DNA from: Artemisia argyi
Taxonomy: Eukaryota; Streptophyta; Magnoliopsida; Asterales; Asteraceae
DNA: 64,000 bases
Assembly: GCA_030686995.1 (NCBI GenBank)
Contig: CM060692.1
Coordinates: 16,721,465-16,785,464, forward strand
Direction of reading: 5' to 3'
The stretch's first letter is position 1. Every line of letters begins with the position of its first letter. Made by a program: the position numbers and the translations under genes. The notes beneath the pieces are model-generated. The model saw only the letters and a list, made by a program, of their open reading frames with translations. It was not told the DNA's origin and did no database searches. Positions 1 to 10,950 of this stretch are shown one piece after another.

Positions 1-727
1 GTCCAAAAATAATTTGCATGCATTCACCCCCAAATTTAGAAAACGGTAAAATACGAGTAAAAGTGGGGTTATAAAACTCACCTCAAATCGAATAAAGCAC
101 ATGTAACAAAGCAAGAGAGTAAAGAAGCAGCTAAACGTCTCGTCTAACTACGGACTTGGCACCTAATCATATAAAATTCGGCTCAATATCGTTTCTAAAA
201 GAGTTTAGTATATTCCCAAAATTTCCCAAATAGTTTCCGTTTTATCTTCCAAAACAACCGCTTGAAAATTCGTTATTTATTGTTTGGTATCGTCGAGTGT
301 GTGTATACTAGAGACAAAGTCTCGACTCAAGTGAACTCACGCCAAACAAACGGGTTAAAATAGCCTCAAATGAAAAAGTCAAATAGCATGCAAATGCATA
401 ATGCGTCAAACAAACAAGTAGTATGTGATACATATAAAGTCAATCAAGTCAAGTCTCAAGTCAAAGCTAAGGTCAAAGATATGACCTTAAGAGTTGATAA
501 GTTCTCGTTCAAAGGGTCAATCTCTTATCAAATTCGTCAACCTGATAAGCTTAACCATTCTTCTATTTACTTATTGATTCCAAAGTTATATCATATATAT
601 ACGAGTCGTAGGATACATTTCCCAATAATATTGTCACTTGGTATTTTTATTGAGCTCCTATTGGACTCGTCAGTCCAATAGGTCCAACAAATGAACTAAA
701 TGACCTATTAATGTTAAACCGATCCGT
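1..727 (-). repeat. T 3' LTR, distal visible part
   Basis: This is the continuation of the T LTR after removal of the insertions at 728-1321 and 1533-8307. It is assigned by continuity and by content: on the minus strand positions 90-1 carry the block GAGGTGAGT, then ACCCCACTTTTACTC, then TTTGGGGGTGAATGCATGC. The same block occurs in the solo LTR (33001-33070) and the D LTR (46938-47002), two other Tekay-type LTRs. It contains no gene. A 103-codon open frame on the plus strand (370-681) has no recognisable domain and lies antisense to the LTR. Confidence 0.65.
76..82 (-). promoter_or_regulatory. Predicted splice donor of LTR intron, T
   Basis: The minus strand reads GAG|GTGAGT, a consensus plant 5' splice site, at the same place within the conserved LTR block as the donors at 33005 and 46942. 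The acceptor would lie outside the window. This is a prediction from sequence alone. Confidence 0.45.
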
Positions 728-1321
728 TGTAACACCCCGTGAACGCTTTGACCAAAAGTTAAAACTTTTTACGCGGAAACGCTTGACTTTACATTATATT
801 TTAAGTTAAATGTGGATTACATATGTTTAAATATAGGTCGAAAGTGTTGATTTAGTGTTTAAAGGTGTTACGGGTGTATAGTGACTTGTTAGAAGTCGTG
901 TCACCTATCGTTTTAAAGGTATTTGAGTCTAGTTTCATCTAAAAATGGTTCCAAGGTCTATACGTTAACAGATTTTAGTCAACGGTCAAAGGAAAGATGG
1001 AAAGTATGTAAAGTCAAGCGTTTCCGCGTAAAAAGTTTTAACTTTTGGTCAAAGCGTTCACGGGGTGTTATAGTCCCTTAGTGCACAAGAGGTGTTTGAC
1101 AGTTTTCTTTATTTTGTAGAAAATCAACCGTTACTTGTTAGAAGTCGTGTCACCTATCGTTTTAAAGGTATTTGAGTCTAGTTTCATCTAAAAATGGTTC
1201 CAATGTCTATACGTTAACAGATTTTAGTCAATGGTCAAAGGAAAGATGGAATGTACGTAAAGTCAAGCGTTTCCGCGTAAAAAGTTTTAACTTTTAGTCA
1301 AAGCGTTCACGGGGTGTTACA
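728..1321. mobile_element. 594-bp element with ~65-bp terminal inverted repeats and a duplicated right arm
   Basis: The left end begins TGTAACACCCCGTGAACGC and the right end is its reverse complement. The inverted arms match over about 65 bp with one mismatch seen. The flanks are TCCGT (723-727) and TCCAT (1322-1326), a possible 5-bp TSD with one transition at a CpG. The right arm is present twice, at 884-1072 and 1133-1321, separated by about 60 bp of other sequence. It has no ORF. It could be a Mutator-like or foldback MITE. The TG...CA ends also resemble LTR termini, but inverted arms this long are not expected of an LTR, so I leave the class open. Confidence 0.6.
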
Positions 1322-1532
1322 TCCATAACTCTAACAATAAATGAGGGTAATAAATACTAATGAGAGCTAATATCTATTTAGTTTCATGTGCACCCGAACA
1401 TTTAATAACTCTCGTTGTAGAAAACTTCATATTATTTCCGAAACATTTCCATTTAAGCGTAAAAGTCAAGTTGTTTTAATAAAGTTACCGATAAATATTA
1501 ATCTAATTTAATAGTCAATAGTTATCGTTAAC
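1322..1532 (-). repeat. T 3' LTR fragment between two insertions
   Basis: Plain AT-rich LTR sequence with no ORF or motif that I recognise. It joins 8308 directly once element A and one TTAAC copy (1528-1532 / 8308-8312) are removed. Confidence 0.65.
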
Positions 1533-1620
1533 TGATGCGTGGCTTTGCAACCTTGCAAAAGGTTTTACCTCCTAAGCGATCTTGAGAAGCTTGCAATCCC
1601 CACCAGGTAGTGTACCTGAC

Positions 1621-1647
1621 CGTTGTAGTATAGTATAGTGGCAAGTA
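1621..1647 (+). other. tRNA-Asp 5'-half-like segment in A 3' LTR
   Basis: Second LTR copy of the segment described at 6964-6990. It is identical there: CGTTGTAGTATAG, then an extra TATAG, then TGGCAAGTA. It is not a tRNA gene, because there is no anticodon arm, T arm or acceptor complement downstream. Confidence 0.7.
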
Positions 1648-2509
1648 CCGGGGGATTGATCGTTCAACTCAAAGAATAGTGTTCGCTAGGGTTAAAACTC
1701 AATTAAACTAGGTCTAGAGGTGAGGGATGATTCTTTTTATATTTTTATATTTTATGGAAAGCAAGTAAAATCTCGGGTTTTAGAAGAGTGGGCGGAATTA
1801 GTTGCTAGTCAACTAACCCAAATTACTACGAATGCAAACAAAATAAAATAAAATGAACTTAAAGTAAATGTGGCGAAAACAATAATAAGATAAAATGTGT
1901 TTACTTAGATTTCACTACTCCCTAGCTATCTTTTACCTGTTGATTAGTTTGTTACAATTGCATGGATGACGGGTTATATATTCCTTAATACCATTCGTAG
2001 GGCCGTGTACAATCTTCCCTAACTCTATAAGCTTCTACCTCTTCCTATGTTGAGCCGACTACTAGCTCCTAACATGGCCTTATTAGTAGTTACATATGCA
2101 TTAGATATAACCAATTTATCGTAGTACACATCCGATCATGTTTCTTAAGATGTTCAAGCAAGTTACCAATTGGAAGTCTGCCAATTTTCTTAAGCCTAAC
2201 ATTGAAATCATTCATCCACAACAATTATAAACAAGCAACCAACCAATAATCAATAACTAAGTTTCATTACATCTACGCAAACACAAAGAAAACCTAGCCT
2301 AGCATGTTAAAGAGAAGACAAACATAAGATAGAATCAAACAACACATAAACATATTGAATGATTATTGGAAAACTTATCTTCAATTAAGCATGGATGAAA
2401 CAAGGGTTTAAAACCCTTAAAAATACTGTAAAATTCGTCTAGGATTTCTCCTCTCAAAGTTGCACCCTAATGAATGAAAAATCAAAAACTATATATAGAT
2501 TATTAGGTC

Positions 2510-2761
2510 TGACGGCGTCAAGAGTAAGTTCTGACGCTGTCAACTCGCCGCCATAATTATCATCGTATTGCCTAGATCCACTTCTGATGCCCTCATGTGT
2601 AAACTTGATCTTGGCCGTCACATGTATTTTGCTCTTGACAGCCTTGGTGACGCCGTCACGTATAATTCCTCCAAAAACTCTCTGGCGCATCACGTGTAAC
2701 TTGATTTATCCACCTCTTTGTTAAAGGGTGACGACGTCATAAGCAAATCCTGATGCCGTCA
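2510..2761. promoter_or_regulatory. Cluster of TGACGNCGTCA-type palindromes, A 3' LTR
   Basis: Near-palindromic 11-mers at 2510 (TGACGGCGTCA), 2532 (TGACGCTGTCA), 2585 (TGATGCCCTCA), 2648 (TGACGCCGTCA), 2729 (TGACGACGTCA) and 2751 (TGATGCCGTCA). TGACG is the core bound by TGA-class bZIP factors in as-1-like elements. That these act as promoter sites is inference. Confidence 0.5.
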
Positions 2762-2965
2762 GGTACTGTTTTCAGCTTGAATTTGAGACTTTGTCGTTTT
2801 CTTCACTTTTTCGCTCCAAAAACGTCCAAAATGCTTCCTTTTCCTGATTTCTCCTCAAAAGTACCTAAAATGACAAAAGGAACGATTTAGGGCAATATTT
2901 GATCAAATAATCTCGACTTTGGGCTTAAATGACCTCCTAAAAGCGGTACACTTTTTGTCTTATCA

Positions 2966-4822
2966 AATACCCTTACACTTGATATTTGCTTGTCCTTAAG
3001 CAAATGCGCTTTTATTCTAATCAAAATACAAGCTATGGGTCATTTAACACTAATATAAAAGTAATTGCAACAGATAATCGTTCCACTTCAACCAAACAAG
3101 CACGGAAATTATACACTAGTACCTCACAAATAGTGTTTAGATACTCACATCTCTCGGGTATAATAAAAGTATATATCACAATATAGAAATGGAAAACATC
3201 ACTCACTACTTGTCATAGCAAATAGATTACCATAGGCTTGGGAAAGGATCAAACCTCCACCACTTGGCGTAAGCACCTAGGATAAACTATCAAAGAGGTT
3301 TTTTAAAAGGGTTATAACGTGAGGTGTAAGGATATGGTAAACACGGTTTTGTTGGATAAATGCAATTTTTACTGGTGGCGAGTTAATCATCTTGGTCAAT
3401 TACATGTATAATGTGGCATTGCTAAGCCAAGACTCGAATCGACTTAAGCTAATCAAAAACTAACAAAACATAAAATAAACATAAAAGGAAACGGGATGGT
3501 AGTCCGTATGGTTTTTCTCTTTTTCTTTTTCCATTTTTTTTTCTTTTTTCTTGATCTTTCGATTTTTCGATTTTTTTTTTTTTTTTTTTTTTTTTTTGCA
3601 TACACTCTTGCCCTACCATCCAAAATAATATATTATAGGGGATTTGCATTCTCCTTACACTTGAACTTTAACATACTTTATAATTAACTATTCTAATGAC
3701 TCAAATTAAGATAATCAAAACACTTTGAGTACTTTTTAAGATTAACGCACATATGGGGGGGGGGGGGGGGTAATATATGATGTTCTTCCCCAATACTCCA
3801 TAACACTAGTACTTTACCCATGAGTCCCAATCGTCCCAAAACAATATGTACAAGATATGACTCGACTTAGCAGCCATGTAATCAATTAGACAATTAACTA
3901 AGGGTTTAAACATATAACAATAATGCACTAAAGATGAGTGCATACAAGGAAGGCTAAGGCGATTTGGGTGTACATTTGGGGTGGAATGTAAACAAATTAT
4001 TCCTTTAAGTAAAATGCTTAAAGTTAGAAATGAAAAGATAGGCTCGGAGGGGTGTACTAGGGGTATCGTGTACTAAAAATGAGTACAACGCATAGGTGTG
4101 GAAAAATTAATTGACTTTACTAGTCAAGTAATTATGACTTCATTGGTCAAGTAATTATAATACGGGTTTAATACAAGGGTGATCTAATGCCTCTTATCAT
4201 GTAGTAAATCCTACTACACGAATGTAGTCTCACTAGTGGTCTCGGGATGCATCACTAATGCAAGTTCCAGAATCTAAGTACTACCGGTACACTCATAAGC
4301 ATCATTTCCTAACAAATCTAGGGGCAGACCTCACATATTTGGGGTGGCAAAATTTTGAGTGGTACGGTTTTTGTGCTAGTCATACAACTCCTATCCATGA
4401 GACGCTCATTAAGGCTAAAGCTTCACTCCTAAATGTTGTAAAAAAATTTAAATTTGGCGCTAAAATTGCCCTAACAAGTATTTCTCTTAGTTTTATTACA
4501 CACCTACTATTGAACAAACAAACTCAAGTGCAATTGCATTCTCTAAGGTATCATCATATCATTCACCCTCCCCTTACACTTAGGCTGAACATTGTCCCCA
4601 ATGTTCAATGAAAAGGATGTAAAAGTAATGAAGGTAAAAGAATGAAATAAATACTCCCCTGATTCATTCGGTGTGGATAATATGGTAACATGGTTAGATC
4701 CTCAACCAAGAAAATGAACGTTGAAAGCTTCCCTCCAGAAATATAAATCATCTTCTTGTCCAATATAACCTGTTAAACTTGAGACAACAATCATGGCAAA
4801 CCTCGCGTAAAATCGGCGGCAA

Positions 4823-4907
<85 letters not shown>

Positions 4908-5455
4908 ATATAATGCTTGTGGAATGAATGTTTGCAGATTTCCTGGAGTTTATAAAACTAAAGAATTAACAAAAACTTTAAGACTCCATTAGAAAAACAA
5001 AACTCGCAAAATTTTTCAGATTTATACACCTGACGCCGTCAGAGTGTTCTGACAGAAATCTTATGTTAAGTTTCCAAAAAATTTCTCGAAAAACTAATGC
5101 CTTAATTCCTGGAAATCCTGCAAAACATCATTATGACTCGATACAAGCATTTGACTCAAACAAATACTAATATGCATGTTCGTTTAATATCGTTGTGATT
5201 CATGTTCAAGCTCGTTCTTAGAAACACATTTAGATTTCCCTTACACTTATCCTTTGCGAAATACCTTTATATGTAATCAAGACAAAGTTAAAGACAAAAT
5301 AAAACATTCTCACCTATTTTGAAACATGAGCCACAAACAATAAAAATAAAACATGCATACGAAAACAAATAAAATCAAACAAACAAACAAATAAAGTTTG
5401 GGTTGCCTCCCAAGAAGCGCTTGTTTTTGTTCGAGTCACGAGCCTGACTCTACCC
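2966..5455 (-). other. A interior, non-coding 3' part
   Basis: About 2.5 kb with no coding sequence that I can support. It holds a T27 run (3571-3597), a G16 run (3755-3770), an ~80-bp TA microsatellite (4825-4904) and one further TGACGCCGTCA palindrome (5031-5041). A 117-codon open frame on the plus strand (4258-4611) is antisense to the element and shows no domain. Confidence 0.7.
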
Positions 5456-6100
5456 TTATTTAACGGAAATAGGGGATGTTTTCCCTACACTTAGGATTAA
5501 GTGCGGGTGGAAGTAGCGATACACACCATCTCGGTGGAAGTATGCCTCATGGGGAAAGAGTGGTGAATGAATTATATGCTCAAACGGGGGTGCTCTTTTT
5601 ATCATAACCTTACCTAGTTCAATTGGGTTAATGGGCGAGTTTAAGTTTTCTCCTAAGAAGGGATCATCTTCTATTGACCTTGAGAGATTCCTAGTTGGGA
5701 ATCCATCTTGACCTATTAAACCCGGTTTAAACCCATAATGTTTCTTGTGATCAATCATGAATGGGTTATGTAAGTATGTAAGGTCATGGTTAACTCCTAT
5801 GTCAGCTTCTACTACACAAGGCTTAGAGTCTACTACCTTTATCCTAAGACTACCCGTACTATATGGTTTGATGGGTGGATCGGGACCTATTTTAATTCCT
5901 AAATTTTCATCCAAGGATGGAAGATTAGGTAACAGTTTTGGTTGAGGCTCTGGTTCATCAAAACTAGGAACTTCCCTAGAACTAAGAGTAAGGTTATCAT
6001 TATAAGTATTCAAACCTATATCCTCTAGTTGTGTTTGGTTCAAAGGTTCTACCTCTATCGGGATTCTTAAAGTTTCTTCTACTTCTTCCGGGTAAGTCAT
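5456..6100 (-). pseudogene. A unknown protein, C-terminal part (214 codons)
   Basis: The largest open frame of element A. It is acidic and proline-rich at the N terminus (EPEPQP near residue 50, GPDPPIKP near 73) and ends in a His/Tyr-rich segment (GVYRYFHPHL) about 20 residues before the stop. No protease, RT, zinc-knuckle or membrane segment is visible. The start overlaps the stop of the preceding frame (6097-6100, ATGA), so the two frames were probably one reading frame broken by a one-base shift. From memory, a very similar unnamed protein recurs in non-autonomous elements of Asteraceae such as Tanacetum. Its function is unknown. It could be a highly diverged or replacement gag, but nothing in the sequence proves that. 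Confidence 0.6.
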
Positions 6101-6357
6101 GGTGGTGTGTATTCCTCAAATGATGGTAGGACTTGTGGAGTACTTAGTGGACTTAGATTTTTCGCCTTATCCTCCATCACATCTAGAACACCTAGGTTCT
6201 TATTATGTATTTTGCTGAAGTCAATCCCCAACATGCACCTAGGTATCTCAAATCCTTTTCTATTCATCTCAAATTCTTGGTCCGATTCGTAAGAATCATT
6301 CTCAATAACTTGATCACTATGTTCTTTTTTGCCTAAAGGATTCCTCATGTTCATCAT
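6097..6357 (-). pseudogene. A unknown protein, middle part with duplicated motif
   Basis: 86 codons, in a different frame from its neighbours. It contains SYESDQEFEM followed by PRCMLGIDFSK. The segment just upstream (minus 6460-6320, after the stop at 6463-6461) reads SYESDQYCEM then PRCMLGLDFTK, so a roughly 30-residue unit is duplicated in tandem within the ancestral protein. The apparent start inside the ruined frame is probably not a real start. No known domain. Confidence 0.55.
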
Positions 6358-6460
6358 ATGTTTTAGTGAAATCTAATCCAAGCATGCACCTAGGTGGTTT
6401 GACATTAACCATCTCACAATATTGGTCGGATTCATAAGAAACTATCCTAGGTGAAGGCTC

Positions 6461-6715
6461 CTATGGTGCATAGGTTTCACTAAATGTGGTATTTTGAGGG
6501 TTTGATGGAGCACCTAAGGTGATTTTCTCAAAAGCTTTATGCGCTTGGTCTCTTTTCTCAAGGTACTCACTAAAATCAATGCAAGATCCAGTTCTCATTA
6601 TTTCACTCCTCCATCTTGAAAAATCCAAATTAGTATAATTATATTTCTTCATGTAAGATTCTAGTGTCAGATTTTGTGGATTCACGTTCTCCATAATAGC
6701 AAACGGAATAGTCAA
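6461..6715 (-). pseudogene. A unknown protein, N-terminal part (84 codons)
   Basis: The first open frame after the PBS and leader of A; the ATG at 6715 is about 135 nt downstream of the PBS, so this is the likely true start of the element's protein. It is rich in Asn, Tyr and charged residues (YMKKYNYTNLDFSRW, SEYLEKRDQAHKAFEKI), mostly helical in appearance, without catalytic motifs. It ends at a TAG (6463-6461); the frame stays open for about 47 codons more and then shifts into the next segment. A translation of A would therefore be truncated. Confidence 0.55.
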
Positions 6716-6850
6716 TGAAAATTACGAACAAAAACATAATGAAAAAGATAGACTAAAGAAAACCTAATAAAAATAAAATAAAAATCTTACTAGAAAGGAA
6801 TCTAGCAAGTAGACCTAATAAAAAGAAATTTCAACCTAGACAATAACTAT

Positions 6851-6869
6851 TCCCCGGGCTGCGGCGCCA
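6851..6869 (-). other. Primer-binding site of A (tRNA-Asp)
   Basis: The minus strand reads TGGCGCCGCAGCCCGGGGA, six bases from the LTR edge. Plant tRNA-Asp(GUC) ends TCCCCGGCAACGGCGCCA, so the first eight bases pair perfectly and the remainder with a dinucleotide mismatch and one extra base. Confidence 0.8.
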
Positions 6870-6963
6870 AAAACTTGATGCGTGGTTTTGCAACCTTGCA
6901 AAAGGTTTTACCTCTTAAGGGATCTTGAGAAGCTTGCAATCCCCACCAGGCAGTGTACCTGAC

Positions 6964-6990
6964 CGTTGTAGTATAGTATAGTGGCAAGTA
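6964..6990 (+). other. U5 segment of A matching the 5' half of tRNA-Asp
   Basis: On the plus strand the 27-nt segment matches the 5' acceptor strand and D arm of plant tRNA-Asp(GUC) as I recall it: CGTTGTAGTATAG, a 5-bp repeat TATAG, then TGG(C for T)AAGTA. In the element RNA (minus strand) it is therefore complementary to the 5' half of the tRNA whose 3' end pairs with the PBS, about 95-140 nt upstream of that PBS. A second primer-tRNA contact site is one reading; a captured tRNA fragment is another. Confidence 0.65.
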
Positions 6991-7851
6991 CCGGGGGATT
7001 GATCGTTCAACTCAAAGAATAGTGTTCGCTAGGGTTAAAACTCAATTAAACTATGTCTAGAGGTGAGGGATGATTCTTTTTGTATTTTTATATTTTATGG
7101 AAAGCAAGTAAAAATCTCGGGTTTTGTAAGAGTGGGCGGAATTAGTTGCTAGTCAACTAACCCAAATTACTACGAATGCAAACAAAATAAAATAAAATGA
7201 ACTTAAAGTAAATGTGGCGAAAACAATAATAAGAGAAAATGTGTTTACTTAGATTTCACTACTCCCTAGCTATCTTTTACCGGTTGATTAGTTTGTTATA
7301 ATTGCATGGATGACGGGTTATATTCCTTAATACCATTCGTAGGGCCGTGTACGATCTTCCCTAACTCTATAAGCTTCAACCTCTTCCTATGTCGAGCCGA
7401 CTACTAGCTTCTAGCATACCCTCATTAGTAGTTACCTATGCATTAAATATAACCAATTTATCGTAGTACACATCCGATCATGTTTCTTAAGATGTTCAAG
7501 CAAGTTACCAATTGGAAGTCTGCCAGTTTTCTTAAGCCTAACATCGAAATCATTCATCCACCACAATTATAAACAAACAACCAACCAATAATCAATATCT
7601 AAGTTTCATTACATCTAAGCAAACACAAAGAAAACCTAGTGTAACATGTTAAAGAGAAGACAAGCATAAGATAGAATCAAACAACACATAGATATATTGA
7701 ATAATTATTGGAAAACTTATCTTCAATTAAGCATGGATGAAACAAGGGTTTGAAACCCTTAAAAATACTGTAAAACTCGTCTAGGGTTTCTCCTCTCAAA
7801 GTTGCACCCTAATGAATGAAAAATTAAAAACTATATATACATTATTGGGTC

Positions 7852-8103
7852 TGACGGCGTCAAGAGTAAGTTCTGACGCCGTCAACTCGCTGCCATAATT
7901 ATCATCGTATTGCCTAGATCCACTTCTGACGCCGTCATATGTAAACTTGATCTTGGCTGTCACATGTATTTTGCTCTTGACGGCCTTGGTGACGTCATCA
8001 CGTATAATTCCTCCAAAAACTCTCTGGCGCGTCATGTGTAACTTGATTTATCCACCTCTTTGTCAAAGGGTGACGGCGTCATAAGCAAATCCTGATGCCG
8101 TCA
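7852..8103. promoter_or_regulatory. Cluster of TGACGNCGTCA palindromes, A 5' LTR
   Basis: Copies at 7852 (TGACGGCGTCA), 7874, 7927 (both TGACGCCGTCA), 7990 (TGACGTCATCA), 8071 (TGACGGCGTCA) and 8093 (TGATGCCGTCA). The position is in U3, upstream of any transcription start in minus orientation, as expected for enhancer sites. No protein binding is shown by sequence alone. Confidence 0.55.
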
Positions 8104-8307
8104 GGTACTGTTTTCAGCTTGAATTTGAGACTTTGTCATTTTCTTCACTTTGTCGCTCCAAAAACGTCCAAAATGCTTCCTTTTTCCGATTTCTCCTCAA
8201 AAGTACCTAAAATGACAAAAGCAACGATTTAGGGCAATATTTGATCAAATAATCTCGACTTTGGGCTTAAATGACCCTCTAAAATCGATACACTTTTTGT
8301 CTCATCA

Positions 8308-9134
8308 TTAACGTTATTAGTTATTTATTACGTTGCTTCTGTACTATATATATATACAAGTGGTCATGTACATATATATACACATATGTTTGCATATATG
8401 TCTACATATATATTTAGACTTGTATATATACATATATAACAAGTTAGCCATTATAAATGAATTTTAACGAGTTATTATTTATCCGAGTCCACGTGTCCGA
8501 GTCATCACTTCCCGATCCACATAATCAATAAAGTCCAAAAAGTCCATGTTACGGCTTTGTCGAAGTAGCAATTGACTAGAAAGTCAAGACAACACCGACG
8601 TTGCACAACCTCACAAATAATATATAACGTCACGAAAACAAATATTCTCCGTCTCATCATCAAACCAAGTCCAATATTCCCAAACAATACTTCAACATCA
8701 CGAGGTCGTCTACGACACTCGTCTACCCTAAACTCCGTCATTCTAAATCGTCTCACAATCGATTCCCAATATCCACAACGTCCAAATTACAATCCCATAA
8801 TATCAATACTTCAACCAATATCACCCAATAAGTTACCACAAGCTTCAAAATTACCATTTTAGTTGAAATATTATACCATTAACCATATGCTCAAAAGCTA
8901 AAATATACCAAATTAAACATAACCAAAACATCAACATAACGAGAAAAATAACACAACTCGGCTACTAGGACCAAAACCGCGACCATAGGGTCTTGGTTTA
9001 TGGTGGAACGAGATACAACCCGCAGCCAAAGGGCCTTGGGTCCTCGGCTTTGCAACCAAACACACCCAAATGGTGTCAAACTTGTTCCAAACACACCCAA
9101 TTCAATACCAAATCATCCAATATGTACCAAGAAT
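8308..9134 (-). repeat. T 3' LTR fragment
   Basis: LTR sequence between element A and the hAT MITE. It contains TA-rich stretches (8340-8440) with inverted arms ACTTGTATATATAC. Short open frames on both strands (8505-9100) show no domain and lie inside the LTR, so I do not call them genes. Confidence 0.65.
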
Positions 9135-9772
<638 letters not shown>

Positions 9773-10916
9773 CCAAGAATCAACCATAAGCACAAAATGG
9801 GTAAAAAACAACAAAAATCATCACAAGGTCGTGGGTTACCCCTCGACCCATAATGAATCCGAAACCAAACACACCCTAAATGATACCAAACTTGTTTGTT
9901 TCATGTTTTTATTAACCAAAAACCTTTAAAACATAAAAACCCACTTAGTTTAATCCCAAATTTAGAAGTTCTTGATAGTTTGACTCGGGTTAAAGTCAAA
10001 CCCAAAAAAAGAATTAACTAGCTCACCTTTTCTTACAAGATTTATATGTTTTGAACAACAAGGATGGTGTATGTGATGATAGGTAACTCGAATTTAACAA
10101 GAAAATGGTGTTAGAGGTTGTTTGAATGTATAAAAATTATATAGATATGAAGGAAATGTGATGGAGATTAACTTGGTGATGTTAGATTATAAAAAAAATG
10201 GATGGTGGTGGTGTTTTTGGGGTGGCTGATGGCACAATTGCATTTTAGTCCCCGTTTTCTTAGTTATTTGGCCACAAGGGTAGGGTTGTGTGTATTTGTT
10301 TGGTGTAGTTTGTCAAAATTGCATTTTAGTCCCCGTTTTCTTAGTTATTTGGCCACAAGGGTTCGGGTTAGGGGCTAGTGGTGAAATTAATATTACCTCA
10401 CTCAGTTTAACTTATTTTCAATCCTAGAAAAATATTAGATGTCATTGTTTGTGTTTTTAAATGTTACCGTTGGGTTTAAATACGTTTTTACGAAAAAGGT
10501 GATAATAAATACGTTTATAAAATAAAACGAAATGTTTTCTAAATTTTTGTTGACAAAATCAAATCGGTACTAGAAAAATGTGTCATCATCGCTCTCGGGT
10601 TCATTTATGTTGTTTCATGGTTCGTAGTTTAAGTTTCCAAAATATTTGACTATAAATACGTTCATCAAAGAAATAAATTGATAAATTGTTTATCTCACAT
10701 TTGATTTGGATTTCTAGTGCCAAAGTCACGTAGTGCCTAATTTTAAGGTATATGGGGAAACTAAATATTACGCAGAGTGATAAATACGTTATAAAAACTT
10801 CTGGTTTCCTCAAAAATTCAAGAGACTCGATAAAATCATCGATAGTTTAAAATTTTTGTTTATGAAAATGTAATGCAGTAAAGTTAAAAAGGGTCCCTAA
10901 ATTACCAGTTGTCACA
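9773..10916 (-). repeat. T 3' LTR, start of LTR at 10916
   Basis: On the minus strand the LTR opens TGTGACAACTGG at 10916, directly after a purine-rich tract GAGGCTGGGAGCC. A CGGGACGGG motif lies about 30 bp further upstream, as is usual just before Tekay-type 3' LTRs. It contains a 45-bp direct duplication (10236-10280 and 10317-10361). No gene is seen. Confidence 0.7.
10236..10361. repeat. 45-bp direct duplication, period 81 bp, in T LTR
   Basis: The two copies (10236-10280, 10317-10361) look identical and contain TTTTAGTCCCCGTTTTC and GGCCACAAGGG. The phrase resembles the TTAGTCCC-type units scattered in the Athila LTRs of B and C. Confidence 0.8.
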
Positions 10917-10950
10917 GGCTCCCAGCCTCAGATGAAACCCGTCCCGGGTT

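Larger units (their letters stand above)
1533..2965 (-). repeat. A 3' LTR
   Basis: 1,433 bp, TG...CA, direct repeat of 6876-8307. On the minus strand it is preceded by the purine-rich AAGTGTAAGGGTATT (2980-2966), a likely PPT. It carries degenerate TGACGNCGTCA palindromes (2510-2761) and a tRNA-Asp-like segment (1621-1647). Several palindromes are decayed here compared with the 5' LTR, for example TGATGCCCTCA at 2585. Confidence 0.9.
1533..8307 (-). mobile_element. Element A: non-autonomous LTR retrotransposon (Athila/Tat-like, tRNA-Asp primed), complete
   Basis: Two direct LTRs (1533-2965 and 6876-8307) begin TGATGCGTGG and end in (C/T)ATCA. They are flanked by the identical 5-bp TSD TTAAC (1528-1532 and 8308-8312). 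A PBS complementary to tRNA-Asp follows the right LTR on the minus strand, which fixes the orientation. Total length is 6,775 bp. The interior (2966-6875) has no gag, protease, RT or integrase; it codes only for a broken unknown protein (6715-5456, minus). This makes A a LARD-like non-autonomous element that would depend on enzymes of a relative. The LTRs differ at a few percent of sites by eye, so it is older than D. Confidence 0.9.
6876..8307 (-). repeat. A 5' LTR
   Basis: 1,432 bp, TG...CA, followed on the minus strand by the PBS, hence the 5' LTR. U5 (toward 6876) holds the tRNA-Asp-complementary stretch. U3 (toward 8307) holds better-preserved TGACGNCGTCA palindromes than the 3' copy. 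Confidence 0.9.

Noticed and set aside
1621..1647. A tRNA-Asp gene
   Set aside because: Only the 5' half resembles tRNA-Asp and it carries a 5-bp insertion; no anticodon stem, T arm or 3' acceptor strand follows. It repeats with the LTR at 6964.
3449..3687. Lys-rich and Phe-rich short proteins on opposite strands
   Set aside because: Both are translations of a T27 run and neighbouring T-rich sequence.
8505..9100. Two small genes between element A and the hAT MITE
   Set aside because: They lie inside the T LTR, overlap on opposite strands and show no recognisable domain.
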